The notes under the pieces: generated by a model
Database searches by the model: none
What the model was told of the DNA's origin: nothing
What the model saw: only the letters and a program-made list of their open reading frames with translations
Source: Embiotoca jacksoni
Lineage: Eukaryota > Chordata > Actinopteri > Embiotocidae
Direction of reading: 5' to 3'
Length of the DNA stretch: 64,000 nucleotides
Assembly: GCA_022577435.1 (NCBI GenBank)
Contig: JAKOON010000006.1
Coordinates: 11,947,001 to 12,011,000 of the forward strand
Shown here: one piece after another, positions 48,997 through 63,619 of the stretch
Numbering within the stretch: the stretch's first letter is position 1
Layout: every line of letters starts with the position of its first letter
Program-made: the position numbers and the translations under genes

Positions 48997-51900
48997 GGAT
49001 ATTCTGGACAGAGAGAGAGACAAATGGCAGGACATGAGCACTTTCACACTTAAATGCACGCTGGGCATAGAAAAAAAACTTGAACAACTCAAATGAAAAG
49101 TGGAACTAAGGGTTCCCAGTTTTCCTTTCAGTGGTAAGTAAGTAAATATGTAAGTATTTACAGAAACATTATACTGGTTTCACTTTTATTTCAGTTTGCT
49201 TCAACCTCTATTGTTAGTTTAGCCTTCATCAGTCTGTACACAATTTTTATGACGTTACGAGTAGGTGCCAAAATTGTTTTATGATGCTACATCTCTGTTG
49301 GCAATATTCCAAAACACAATTTGTGTACTTTTGTAGTCTTTTTGAGAAGACATACTAAACCTTGAGTAGACAGATTTGTTTTTCATTTTGCTGGATTTAA
49401 TATCTGAAAAGATCATTGGGCATTATTAACTGTAGATAAAAGTAATAGCATAGTGTGGCATTTGAGGAAGAGCAACACAATGCAATGAGTCATCCATGGG
49501 TGTTGTGTGAGTGTGATCCCTTTGGTGTGCCTCCTGATATGCAACAGAGAAATAACAATGTTTTTAAAACAACATACGTAATAGGGATTTAGGCCAATAC
49601 AGAAAACAAATATTTAGAAATTAACAAATAATCTTTCCCAAAAAATGTAATCTTTTTTTTTAACCTTTCACAAAATAAGGCGAGCTGAAAGAAAATGAGT
49701 TAATGTTGCAATATAGGCCTTTATGTCCTGCATTCCCATCGTGGATATGGCATGATATTTATGAACTGTATGTACACAGTTACCCCTTGCTAAAATTAAT
49801 GTAATCCAATACAACAGCAAAGCCATAAATCTTACCTTTATGATCATTTCAGAGGTGCTGTTGAATAGTAATGTATTATATAGGTAGGTGTTTCTAAATA
49901 TTCAACCTACCAGCAGTGATATAAGACATGATAAAAAAACACCATACTATGGGTACAGTGTACTAGAATTCATCAGTACCAGGGTAAAGCAGTTCAAACC
50001 TGCTGTGGCAGCCAGTGTGCTGGTTTAATATAGGTTAACTGGTCAGGATGAGTGCTTTGCACTTTAGAAATATGCACGTTTGACCTTTTTCTCCTCCTCC
50101 TAACTAATGAGCCAATGGCCATTTGTGAAAAAAAACTAAGTTACAACACACGGCAAAGCCTTCCTGCTCAAAGGTTTGCTGAAACTGGTCCAATGCCCAA
50201 AGCTCAGACTCTACATTGGAAGCAAATAGCAGAGTGATGACGCAATGATTAATAAAAGTCAAGCTAGTAAATATACTGTGACATTATAGCATGCAGTTTC
50301 TATTTATGTCTCACATACTGCTAAAGCGTTGCTGCCACTATATCATACAGCTGTCTTGTACAAATAATATTTTCTACAAACAAGGCAAGTCGTCATCTGG
50401 AAAGAAAGGACTGTTATTCTGTGTATTATTTTCATTTAAAAAGGTTTTCAAATCCAGATTGGTATATGGCTAAAATGGCATTTATCATTTACAAAACAGG
50501 AAAAACCATGTTTTTATTTGGGTTGTACCTGAAAACTGCCACTGAAAAAAACAGATTCACAAAAGCCACAGCACAAAGACAAGGATCTATTGATCAAGTG
50601 CTCTTCCTCAACATACAAAAAGGACATGACTGTACTTGTCTATGTCTACCCATAGAGAGGAGGACGAGGGGAGGACAGGAATAACTTGAGCTCCTTTTGA
50701 AACCCTGTCTTTTACCCCTCCCCTATCCAAACAGCTTAATTTGCCCCCGCTCCTCTAGTGGAAAGTTTTGTCGTCTTTGCCGAGGCCATTCACAATCCAC
50801 TGCTCAGGATCAAAACAAACTTGCCCACCAAAGAATTTGCTCTCTATCAAATAATGAGCGGGATCACTTTCTTAGCTTTAGTCTCAGAAGCTTCCATAAA
50901 ACATCACTCTGATGACACCTTGTATCAGTAGTCATGAAGGCCAACTCAATCTTGTGCTACTCATCTCTGCTTACATAAAAGTTGGCACAGAGGCTCATCT
51001 TGTTCTACCTTTACGCAAGGGCAGTGTTCTTGGTAAGACACCTGTCTCATGATATCAGTGAACAGGGTGAACAAACAACGTTCTCTTTCTGACAAACGTT
51101 TCAGCGTCTCACTATGACTTTTAACATTTAGGTCCAAGTTTGATGCTATACATGTAAAGAGTTCGGACTACACAGAGCACATGCAGCGACTGCTATGAAG
51201 GGGACGAAAATGGATGAGGCTATATGTCCCAAAACATTTTCTTAGGCACAAAGATTGTACAGATTAGACCTGAGCATTACCTGAGACTTTTCCGTTGCAA
51301 ATTGAGTCCATTGTGTGTGCACTGAAAGTTAATGTCACTGGCATGAGTTGCTGATTTGATGGTCCAAAATAATAGTCTTAAAAGGAGATCATAATCATGT
51401 CCATAACTTTGGATAATTCTCATGAAAGGACAAACAGCTTAGACAACAGATGGAATGAGTGTGGTACCTTCATTAAATGGCAGATGAGACAGCACTAAAT
51501 CCACAAGCTAATGAGGCTGCCATGAAAACTTTATCCAGTAGCTCCCATTAAGAGAGAGAATTGCTGACACAGTTCACAGGAATGAAATACTTGTGATTTT
51601 AGACATCATTCGTTTTAACACCCACCACCTGCCTTCAGCACGTTGTGGATGCAGTCTGTAGAGTCTAAAAAGTTGCACTGAAATTAGGGAAACCAAAGTA
51701 AAATCAAATTAAATTGGCACCCTTAAGATGAGGTATTCTGGATAGAGATGAAATAGCTCACATCTGTCCTTGGATACAAGGTCCAGGTGTGATTGTGATG
51801 GGGACACTGCATATCTGAGACTGAATAACTAGTTTTATCTCAAAATAGCAAGTTAAGTTGCAACTTAAGAACATAAAACATTTAAGCTACTGTTTTTGCC

Positions 51901-52192
51901 ACCTAACCGAACGTTCTGCAAATGTTGCTGACATTTGAACCAAGTGCAGATCCTGAAATTGCATTGTTTAGAAAAGTCATTTTTAAGTCTCTAGACAAAC
52001 TCCCTACTGCCTCTCTGTCTTTGCCTCCAAGCACAGCTCTGACACCCTCCCCCAACTTCTCTAATCAGCAACATACTTTGGAGAAAATGCCTTTGGAACA
52101 AACCCACAAACACCTCTGGAAATACTAGAAATCAACACAAGTAAAATGTGACGAAATGGAGTGAACAAAAATAGGCAAAGCTCCAATGCAAC

Positions 52193-52248
<56 letters not shown>

Positions 52249-55200
52249 CACTTTACTGCAGTCTAATTACTTGTTCTCTGGTTAGTTAAAAAAAAAAAAA
52301 AGAAGAACTGGTGTTGGCCTCATAACAAAACTACAATTACATAATTATATCTTAAATGTAATATACACATACCCAAGTGGTGCCTTCATGCTGAAGAGCA
52401 GAAAAGTCTGTATAGATCAGTAATACAACCCTTTGACATGTGACATGACATGTCCTTGGAACCCTTTTCAGTCGGGTTCCTCCTCTCGACTTGTTTGGAT
52501 TACAGCCCTTCTTAGCCTCGTTCATAAAGGCTCCATGCAAAACTCAAGTCCCTCTCCACTTTGGTGTCTCTCTCTTGACAGAGCTACAACAACCTCCCCC
52601 TGCTTATCTGAACACAGACATGCTTTCCATGCACACAAACTCCTCTGAGGGAATCTGATTCCAACACATTAACGATCCATTCTGTATGGTAGATAATAAG
52701 GCCAGACCTGCTGTAAGAACTAAGCGGAAATGATATCAGCTATGCTGGGATTATTAATAAAACATTCACCTACAGTTTTGCAAACATGAACATGGTCTCA
52801 GTCCGTATGAATGAAGTGAAACGACAATTGTTAGGCCAAAAAAAAAGGCAATCCTTCGTACAATCACTTTATATTACAAAATGAATATATAAAGAAACAA
52901 TAAAAATGTTATGCAGCATATAATGGCCTGACAATCTATGACACATTCCTCCAATGTTGTGGTGGTGCTATGTCAACGGACTTATGAAATATAACTTAGT
53001 GCCTATGGCAGAGCAGCAACAGCAGAACTGCCATAATAGCCAACACAGAGGCATGAATCTATCTTTCCAGTTCGAAGGACAGCTATAGGACAGAAAAGTG
53101 GGCCAATCAGCTGCCAAGAGTTTAGGATGTGGGAGTGTGTAAATGCAGTTATGTCGGTCATTGCCAATGCAGGTTAGACTAAATGACAGATTTAAAAAGT
53201 CTTCACCTCTGCAACATGAGGCTGTCCTTCACTCTGTGCTACACCCCTTCAGTATCAAGATTCACTGACTGAGAGGATCTTGGATACATGAAGTGATCTA
53301 GAAATCTAACCTCCTTGCAGTCAACAAGCCACATACCTCAAAAATGCTTTTGGTGTCATATCATGGGACACAGGAGTCCATTATAAAATGAGCCAATGTA
53401 AACTGCTAAACAGCCACTCTGAAAGGATACAAAATTCACCAGAGAGAATTCAGAATACAACCACACACTGAGCAATGAAACTCATTCTTACTGTAGCGAC
53501 TTTTCAAAATCATTATAGAAACAATTGAGTATATACATCTGTACATACTGCCAAGTGACACATTTAAAGAAAACCTGAATGAGTGAGCAGAGAAACACAA
53601 GTGAAAATGCTTCTATACAGGCCATAAATGATGAATCAAAAGGTGCGACGAGCATGAAGTTGATAGGAATCATTGATGTCAGTCACACCCTTCACAATCA
53701 CCACATCATAACTCCACTGACTGCCAGTGGGAGATTTTGGACAATGCTCTCTAGTAACACAACAACAGATGATAGAATGCCTCTCGGCAGAATGTGTTAG
53801 TCCTTCAATTAGAGGTCCGCAGACTTTATTCAATGGCAAAACAAGATGGCCGCATTGGAAGATCACTGTGAATACATAGACTGAACAGAATATTTTGCCA
53901 ATTAATTGCCACAAATAACTCTTATATTTCCAGCATAATGTTAATAGATATATTTGCACATGCAAGGGCACACACACTTCCACAAAATATAACATTTTCT
54001 CAGCTATTTCCTGATGGACCTATTCCAGCAAGCTAATGATTCATGACTTATCTGCGTCACAAGATGGTTTCATTTTGACCGATGCCAAGTTAAACAAAAG
54101 TAGCCATTGTTTACCACGGTGAATCAAAGACTTGAAACCAAGGTACACTCAGGCTCCTCTGGCAGCCAACAACTATGAGAATTGATGCAGAGTTTACTTT
54201 ACTTTGTAACCTACAATAATGGTAATATTTCAATGAATTTTGACAACTCTTAGTCATTTATTTTCTTCAAATGCAAACATTAGATATTAAAAAGCATGTG
54301 CTAAACTCCCTCCTAGACGCTTTCTGCAACTAAATAGCTGTCCAATCCTGTGCATCTAAAAATACCTCATTGCCCCTCTCTCTTGTTGAAACTGAGGAGT
54401 ACACTTGGGACAAAAAACAAACTTGCATGCATCACTGAATACAAAACTTGTGCAAAAAACTTAAGTGTACGGTGAAGCGGGCACTGACAGAGCTGTCTAA
54501 TAGTGTCTAACAATAGACATAAAGATGTACACTACTTCTAAATGTGATGTTACTCTGAACTCATTTCACATAAACGATAATCCTTCAATAACATGCAGAG
54601 TCAGTGGGATGATTTGGCCACAGTGTGTTCTGGTTGGAAATGGCAGATGTGGCTTTGGCTCTGCTCTCGTCAACCCACCCCTTCTTCCACCATTTGCCTT
54701 TCTCAGTCAGGCGTTTTCATATTGCCTCACCCTATTACATAACCAGTAACAAGACTATGCACAGCACATCACATTCATGGGGAATAAGTGTGAGTGGCCA
54801 AATCGCTATTGTGCGCAGAGTGATTTGGAGTAGCAAGGAGGGAATACGAAGAAGAAACTCTTTTTTTTTTGACATACAAGAGCAAGCAATAGCCAAAAGC
54901 GAGGAGTATGATTCATAGGTTGTTTAGACCTAAAATGGAATTTCATCCAAATGACAAAAACGGAAAATAAAAACATATTTTCTTCTATTTGCCATTATGT
55001 CTGGCCACAGAACCTTTAGTTATATTATATGTGCTTTTGGTGAGATGGGGTTGTCAGAGCTAAGGACATTTTCAGACACTTTACTGGATTAAGTATTTAC
55101 AGCCACTATTCAGTGTGTGACATGAGAATGCCTGTATTTCTGGTGGTAAGAGAGTATTCTACGTTTGCACCCACATATCGTGGCACCATTGTTCTTTCAA

Positions 55201-55700
55201 CATGCTGCTTGATTCACTGGACCAGCCATCACTGTTCAGCTTGACTTCACATCTTTGCTTGTTTCTTAGAACAGTGACATGACGTAGTTGCCTTTGCGGT
55301 GCCAGTTCTCATCGACAGGATGCGGTTAAATGCATGAAGGCTAAGGGCACAACAATATTAAGGTCATCAGCAGACTGCACAAACAACAACAATGGAACAA
55401 TGCGGAGAGGATTAAATAGAATTTAAGATGAACAATATTGTAACCTGCAAAGCTTGCCAGGTTTTACAGTAATGACTCATTGAAAATACTCATTGATATT
55501 CCATGCATATATCTTGAATCTCTATCATTGCAAATAATGTATGTGGACAGAACCACGATTCTTTACACTTATTGACTGTCTACTGTTTTTATGTTACTTT
55601 GTAACAACTTGATAACTACTTAATTCAATTTTGATATAATAAAGCCTTCCCAATTCCATAAAATGTTGTGATTACTATAAAAGCTATGTGGATAGATTAG
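48997..55700 (-). other. Probable rnf24 5' UTR intron, first part
   Basis: AT-rich non-coding DNA upstream of the rnf24 coding start. It contains a (TAA)n array and scattered homopolymers. No coding exon, RNA gene or clear transposon was recognised. Confidence 0.45.
52193..52245. repeat. (AAT)n microsatellite
   Basis: About 17 perfect AAT units, directly readable. Confidence 0.95.
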
Positions 55701-55705
55701 ACAGT
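55701..55705. repeat. Target-site duplication ACAGT, left copy
   Basis: Identical to 56164-56168 beyond the other end of the LTR. Confidence 0.8.
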
Positions 55706-56163
55706 TGTTGGAAAAATTACTCAGAGGCTTGGTTCAAAATCAAACACATCGGACATTTATTCTTGCAAGAAGGAGCAACTACATGCACCCTCAAAGAGAG
55801 GTGTCCAGCATTGCTCCCCCCAGCAATTCTCTTTCCAGCAGGGCTCTCCCCAGCAGTCCTCTATGTCACTCCTCCGTAGGGCAGCTTTTATACAGTTGAC
55901 AAACAGTATAAAAGTTTGTTAGGTTAACCCTAACCCTAACCCTAACCCAGTCACTCCCATTCCCTTTGTATCTGCTTTCGTATGGTAATTCACAAGATAA
56001 GGACACAGGGGAGTCGTCAATTAGATGTGGAAAGTAAAACAATAAAGGAATCACTTGCAAATAAGACAGAAAACACAAGAAACTTTTCGGAGCCTGCTTG
56101 ACAAGAGACTTTCCGGAGCCACAATGCAAACAAGAGGAAGAGACAAATCTTTTTTTCCCATCA
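55706..56163 (-). mobile_element. Solo LTR (458 bp) carrying telomere-type repeats
   Basis: The ends are TGTTGGAAAAA and, as the reverse complement of the right end, TGATGGGAAAAA. Exact 5-bp flanks ACAGT occur at 55701-55705 and 56164-56168. On the minus strand the LTR parts come in order: four TTAGGG-type units, a TATA box (TATAAAAG, 55885-55892), an imperfect tandem of GCTGG-containing units, AATAAA (55756-55761), and the CA end. No internal retroelement genes flank it. It is probably from a retrovirus-like or BEL-like element; the family is not determined. Confidence 0.85.
55925..55948. repeat. Interstitial telomere-type repeat (TAACCC)4
   Basis: Four perfect units of the vertebrate telomere repeat. 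They lie inside the LTR, upstream of its TATA box on the minus strand. Confidence 0.95.
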
Positions 56164-56168
56164 ACAGT
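56164..56168. repeat. Target-site duplication ACAGT, right copy
   Basis: Identical to 55701-55705 beyond the other end of the LTR. Confidence 0.8.
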
Positions 56169-56865
56169 ACAAACTCGCACACAGCCAAGTCATGGAGAGC
56201 GCATACTTCCGAACTAATGAAACAGAGAATTTACAAAATGTGGTAATATTAAAAATAAAATGAACCAAATTACATACTCCCTGCCAAACAAAGTTAAATA
56301 TTAACATTAACATTCCAGTTCAGTTTGCTGTGATGACCGTTTAATACCAAAACATTTAGTTAACCTATTATGTTTTAGGTAAATATAATACAGAAAAAGT
56401 ACAAGGCACTCTTCTGGCAAAAATAAAACTCAGACAGCTACTTCATGGTGAAATTCTAAAAGCAAGATGCTTGTACATGTTAAAACAGAACTGGCTGATA
56501 ATCCAAGCGTACGACCACAAACAAACAAACCAAAACAAAACAAACCTCTTCGGGGTTTGTTTGTTTTACGTTTCTAACCAGGCTAGAAAAAAAAATCCAA
56601 CCCATTAAAATCATCATGCTACCATTAAAACACTCAAGTCATACAACTTAAACGTGCTGGTTTTACACATTCATAGCGCGCTCGATGTCTTCAACAAACA
56701 ACCCAAGATCATTCTTAAACATCTGATGAGAGCCCCACCCCACCCCCTCGTCCGCTCTCCATCCCCCACTGAGCACGCCACTCCTCCACCCACCACGTCC
56801 CTGAACTCATAATCAATAGTGCCCGAACCATTTGTAGACACGTCACATGAATATATTCATATGAA

Positions 56866-57142
56866 AACAAGTACCACTTGTTATACATGCTAGTGTTTGA
56901 TGCATGCTTGTGAATATGTATAGAGTTGTTGGACGGTACATGGAGGGACTTTAGATGTGAACCCTGTAATCGGAATTCTATTGGCAGCCGACATGAGCTT
57001 GACCCTGTCAGCTCTGCTCAAATCCTTTGTCTCCCACATCTCCAGAACTCAAGTTATGGTCGCAGTGACCTACTTATTGTAGAACTTGGCCTGACTTTGG
57101 GAAAACAAGCAGTGCAGAGTTCTGACCTTTGTTGGCCAGTAA
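56866..57142 (+). repeat. Inverted repeat, left arm
   Basis: This arm pairs with 57776-58066 in opposite orientation. The central 135 bp (56971-57105) match with one mismatch (position 56995); the outer and inner flanks match at only about 70-80%. Element identity is unknown. Confidence 0.9.
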
Positions 57143-57775
57143 AAAAAATAAATAAATAAAATAAAAAACATTTTTAAGAAAATCTGTCTTACGGTCTTAC
57201 CAAATAGCGAATTTCCCTTTAACAATAACCCCCAAACACGTTTGTTTAGTAGTTTTTCTTTTTATCAGCCAACAACATCATATTCACAAGATGCTATTCG
57301 GATGAGAAGTGGAATTTTCCACCAGCAGCCACGGCTGGCAATGAGATTTGCACATCTGAAACTTAATATGCCAGAGGGCAGCAACAAACACCAGAGCCTC
57401 AGAGGCAGAGCAAAGGGCTCTTCAAAATGTGCAGGCTGTGGTAAGTGAAAGGCCCACATTCATATGATATTTAACTTGCACACAAAATCTTTCAGCAGTG
57501 TGAGCAGGAGAGGTTGAGGGCCACTCAAAACGTCATTGTTAATTGTGTTGTATTTCAAGGATGTAGTTAAAACAGATCAGTTAAAAGACATATGACATGC
57601 AGACCTGGGATACAGCTCACAGGATTGTAGAAAGCTTTGGGGAGAAAAAAATAAAAACAAATTTAAAAAAAATCTCTAATTTAAATGGTAAGACAATGTA
57701 AAGATGAATTAGGTTCCTTCCTTAGAGGAATTAGGGTAATGATATTGATGATCACGCACCCCACTACTTAACTGT

Positions 57776-58066
57776 AAGTAAAGCCAACGGAGGCCAGAAA
57801 TATGCTCTGCCAAAAGCTTGGTTTTTTTTCCCAAAGTCAGGCCAAGTTCTACAATAAGTAGGTCACTGCGACCATAACTTGAGTTCTGGAGATGTGGGAG
57901 ACAAAGGATTTGAGCAGAGCTGACAGGGTCAAGCTAATGTCGGCTGCCAATAGAATTCCGATGAGAGGATTTACATCTAAAGTCACTCCAGTTCCTGTCC
58001 AACACTTTTATATGTATTCAAAAGCACGCATCAAACCCTGGCATGTCATGAGGGGTACTTGTTACC
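57776..58066 (-). repeat. Inverted repeat, right arm
   Basis: Reverse-complement partner of 56866-57142; its near-identical core is 57826-57960. Corresponding core positions always sum to 114931, so there is no indel in the core. Confidence 0.9.
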
Positions 58067-61000
58067 ATAGGTTTTTGATGCATCCATTTAAAAGCTTCTT
58101 TTCTAATGTAACAACTGTTTAGTGTCACTGGTAAAGAAGTCGTTGGTCTTTTGTAATGTTTGCCAGGTGTACGCTTTTCATGACATTGTCTGGTCATTCA
58201 AATCAAGCAACCTGATTTCACTGCAAGCAGCAAAGGGCATGGCATGAAGTCCAGTTTAGCTTGACCTAACACTGCACTGTAAACATGGTAAAAAAAACTA
58301 ATTATAGTTTTGGACCAACATGTACCTATCTATGCTAAGCTATTACCAGTAGCTGCCCAGCGACCGACCCTCGACACAGTCTGCGACAACTTCATAGAAG
58401 GGTTTATTGAATGAAGAGTTGGTCGGTTGGTCAATGCTGGAGTTTGCTGCTCTACTCTGCTAACACCAGCCTAAGGGTAAATGGGTAGAAAGTATTTACA
58501 AAATACTTCACCATCGTCTTGCAAAGCTAAATTGTCAAGTCTTTGAATCTAAACCGAAACACAACTTAGCAAAGCTTCCACAGATGACATAAAATACTCG
58601 GTGTAATTTCATATATTCACTGTGTTTTCTGGACATACTGCGACCGGGTGACTCAAATCAACGCAACACTTGTTATCAGATTAAACAGTAGCACAATGAG
58701 AAACTTCAGGAAGCTGAAACACTGTTTACTTGAGAGGACCTGACTGTGGTGGACCCATGGCCTCTACAGTCAACATTTAGCAGCTCTGCTCTGAAATGTC
58801 TGACGCACTGTCTGTTTCAAAATCTGTCTTACATTTCACACGTTACCTGCATCTTAACTTACTATATGTGTTTTTTTTTTTTTTTATTGGCTCCCTGTGC
58901 TTAACACACAACTCTGTGTAGAGGTTGTTTTTCCGGTAGCAACCACGTGTTAAGAGTAGAGCTCATGTACACTATAACATTTCTGTAACAAAGAATATCT
59001 ATTAAGATCCCAACGATGGCCATTGCTATCAATATTACAAATACTTCATCTTTGGCATTCGGAAATCGATTCAGAATCACATATGATCTATGTTTGTAAA
59101 GATATTGACTTCAAAAGACCAAATATTTGAATGGATCTACAGTGGCATCAGATTTAAAATGCAGTATAAGAAATTCACAACCTTTTAACAAATTTATGAT
59201 TATGCTAATAAGAACAGAGATTCAATTGTTAAACGACAGTCATCTAAATGGAGCCAATACTGAAACGTTTTACTATGACCTTCTCTATTTTTGCTCCTCT
59301 GCTCTCCCCCTCCCCTTAAAGCCCATCATTCCTCAGGCGACTCTGATAGTAACACAAGCTGACACAAACACGAGAGAACTGACACACACAGCTGTCTCAT
59401 AGCACTCTTGTCTTCCTGTATCCAGTGCCACATTTTTCTGGAGGGATTTCTCCCTCCTTTCAGTGCTCCATGTCACCTCATTAACTTCTGCCATTTGTCT
59501 GTTTCACTTTCTTTTCTGCTGTTGTAATTTATTTGTACTGAATGTTTGTTTACCTCGAAGCCTCATACACACCCCTTTAAATGATTGGTGGCAAGTTATT
59601 CCATTTAAAAATAACATATTTTACTAAACAACAATATCACAAGATCATATTCAAACTATTATTAGCCTCATTCTGTACAATGTCTTTTTTTTTTACAGCT
59701 ACCTACTTTAAAGAAACAGGGCCATTGGTCTGCAAAGTGCAGGGTCACAGTGGCTATAAATAAAATCTGAAGTCATGTGAGGGTGAGTAAGTCAAGTAGA
59801 AACATGAAAACAACCTGAACCCAGTGTGAGTCATATCCGTTTTTAGCGTTATCTGCTACTGACCAACAGGAAATAAACAAACAGCAGATCCCAGACAAAA
59901 CAAATTTGTCAAATTCACAAACTTTTAACTAAACCTAAACTATTGTGTATTTTCTAATGGACACGAACTATATAACTACTCCATTAACACGTTTTTAGTG
60001 CCAGTAATACACTATTTCAGTGTATCAAAGAGTGTCATCCAAGTGTTCGACCTCGCTTGAAGCCAAGAGGAACTGAGTAATTAGTGGATGAAACTAGAGA
60101 GTAACATAAATACACAATTTCAAACATTAGCCACTAACTGCGCCGCAAGATAACATGACGGGGGGGCCGCTAATTGATCAACATTCAAGGAATGTGCAGG
60201 ATCTGTGCGTGACTCTCTGATCACATTTGACACAAATCGAACTGTTCCCTATAAAACTGACAAACAGATTTTAAAACCTTCGCAGCTGACATGCTCTACT
60301 GTTGGGAGGTGAAAATGAACACAATATGCATGTGCATTCAGCCTTTTTCATTTGAATTGTATTATTGTAGCACTGTGCGCATTTCTAAACAATGTAAATG
60401 TAAAATCATGTGATTACAGCAACTCGATTCAAAGTGAAATTTCAAATTCCACGAACAAGACAAGACAAGGTCTACCAGTTCTATCTCCTAAAGAGGAGTA
60501 GCATACCTTACTGCTGCTTTGATGTGCATATTTTGGGGGTTTTAACAAAACAAATCATTTTCATTACATCACAATGATAAAAAAAAAGAAATGGTATTGT
60601 ACACCAATTTTGTTATGGATTTGAGTCATTATATCTAATATGAAATGTGCCAACTGAATGAAAACATCTGTTGAGCAACAAATAAGAATTATTTCACCAA
60701 AATTAAAGGGATCGGTTGTCATCTTTATTTTGATTTAACTACATGGGAAGAATAATCAACAGATTAATATAATCGGTTTCTTTTATTTCATGTTCTAGCT
60801 ACATACACTGAGGCTGCCCCCTATTGTTCAGCCAAGTTACATTCTAACTTAGAAAATAAATCTCCAACAGACTTTACTGCTTATCATTTAGGGAAGCTTA
60901 TTATGATGAAAATAAACCTGCAACTTCTTTGTATGTGAGCACTGCAGGTACTGCAAGATGACTTGTGGATCTCCCACATATCAAAGACATTCAGCAGTCG

Positions 61001-63600
61001 AGGTTGTATGTCCATGCTGGAAATATCCGAAGCGTGTTGGAGAGGCCCCACACGTTTAAGGATACACTAAAAATCAATTATGTAATTTGACTGTTTATTT
61101 TTTTTCCTTTAAGGGAGTTTCCTACACTTCATGAAGTAATGCTCATTTCCTTTTAACTTGACCAATACACAACTGGTTTTAATACACATGCAGTAATAAC
61201 TTACATTCCCTATCGTGCCATTGACAAGCAGGCTTTGTGCGAGGCTGTTCATGAGCTGTCCCCGTCAAGGTCTTTTCAGTACAAGTAATCCCTTTAATCA
61301 CAGGGTGTGTTTTTCATGTTTGGTAATGGTAGGTGTTAGGAAACACAACTCAGCCCCATTTTTTTTAAATATCTAAAGAGCCATTACAGAAGCCATCGAA
61401 ATACCACAACAACCATTTACAAAGCTTTATTAGAAGAACAGTGAAGTCAGGGGGAGACCCGCAGCTTACTGTTATAGAGGCCCAGTGTTGCACAAACATG
61501 ATCCCTTGGAAAAAAAAACACAACTCACTGTATAAGTAAATGAAGAAAGGCAAGGACTCCACTGTTTCCCAAATGGAAATGTGTTTAAGTACTGTGTTGC
61601 ACCAGCTATTTGTAGGCAGGTAAGCTGTTTTGTTACGCTGATGTACGTTTTAGTTTATTTCGCACGGCCTCACTGAAAAATTAAATTGTTACCTCTTTAA
61701 CTTCAGTTAAACCTCAGTCAAAGTTATGCAAGATAATTTACTAATTCTGCATGATAAATCAAGTTCAAGGCAAACCAACAGCCTGGAAAACAAATCCCTG
61801 AAGCTTCTTTGGCAGCACCAACTAATAAAAGCTGTAGATGATTATGTGCTCGGTTTTATTGTGTTTACTTGCATTCATGTCTTTATTTACAGGCTTTACA
61901 ACTGCTAAATTTAAATCATTAGTAAAATATTAACTGAGACACATTTTGCTGATGCTATTTATACTCAAATTTAGTCCAGATGTGTTTTTCTGTTTAAATT
62001 TCTGCATTTTTCTGCATTTATGATGTCTGAAACTGATTTAAATGCATGGCAGACTACAGAGGAGAGGCCTGAAGGCACAAAGGCTGCTGAAATAAGCTTT
62101 ATATATATCTAAGAGCAGATACTATCATAGGGGATTCACATTTGTGGATGACTTAGTGCGTTGCAGTGTTTTACCTCTCCCATTAAAGATTAGGTTAGTG
62201 CTAATGCTCACCTTGAAAGGCATCTTTGATCTCTACCAATGCTGCCTCAAATTAAGCCTTTGGGACTGGGTTGTGACATCTGTCGGATAGCAGTGAGCCA
62301 AAGAAAGGTTTCATCTGTAATCTCTGTGTTCTTCTTAGTCAAGTTGTACATTGTAACTTCTGTTTCTGTTCAGTTTCTTAAATAAAGTTTGCCTGATCTC
62401 CTTGCTTGCGGTGCTTAATTCAGGGGAGCTAAAAAAAAAAAAATGTTTCCTCAGTTTTGGGCAAAACTCTCGCTCATGTGTACAGGCCTTTCAATGGTGT
62501 TGCTCTGAGAAGTCTTAACAAATTAAAATGTTGCTACTTATCAATTTCAATTACAGAGCCCAAAATGACAAATCATAAGTTCCTCAATCCCACTATTGTT
62601 AGACCTTTAAATGAAAAGACTGAGAAGAAAAAAACGGTTCCATACTGAGATTTAATGTACTCTTTCCACTATATTGTTCAAGATTTTCTTTTGTCTTTTA
62701 CAACCTCACAGCTGCTTCCGCAGTCAGCAACACCATTCAGTAACAATACTGGTTTTATCTTAAGGGGGATTTTACAAAACAGCTCATGAACTTGTATCTC
62801 CATTTGGGACATATAGTGATGTGCACAGAGCATGTTTTGTTTTTTTTTGCAGCTGGACATCACTGCACAGAAAGATTAACACATTTCAACTTTTGGTGGA
62901 CTGTAACTAATCACACAACCTCAATTCATCAATGGCAGAGAAACACTAAACATTTTGTTCAAAACTGTAATATAATTACTTTTATACAGATGACATATGG
63001 CTCACTTGCTTTTAGGAGACATAGTAAATGATCTCGTAACAACGCTACAAATACATTTTTCCTCTCATCTGGATAAGATGTACAGTTATGTGTACATTGC
63101 AATGCTCTTAGGGGTCAATGCACAGACAGTTAAAAAAAATATTTATTTGTGGCTACTGTCCCAACACATGCTTTAGTGTAGGACTTCGGCCAAGCCAGTG
63201 AACAAACCTGCTTTTAACACAAGTAAAAAAAAAAAAAAATCACAAATCTTACATTTGCCTCATCGGGCTTCATGTTAAACTAGAGAAGACAGAAAAACAC
63301 TCTGAACTGCGATGCGATATATTCTGTATTCAGGTCATGTTGGGGAAGATACTGCAATATGTTTGTGGTTTACTGACAGCCGTTTCCTCATTAATAGATC
63401 ACTCTCCTAAAGAATATTTAGGATTTCCGCCACCGTCAGAGCAGCATGGTTCACACTATGAGACAATAAAGGACGAAAGTTCAACTCCATAAATCTTATT
63501 TTCTTGACAAACCAGTGACGGATGCACGCAAAAAGTGCATCAAATCAAACGCATACAGCAATAACCTTAAATGCCTTACTGCTCCCACACGAGCGTGTTT
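58067..63600. other. Non-coding DNA, probably rnf24 5' UTR intron
   Basis: AT-rich with homopolymer runs. I recognised no exon, RNA gene or transposon in this stretch. Confidence 0.4.
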
Positions 63601-63619
63601 ACAGTTACACGCAAGGCTG

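Noticed and set aside
55925..55948. Interstitial telomere repeat as evidence of a chromosome fusion
   Set aside because: The repeats are inside an LTR with a target-site duplication, so they came with the element.
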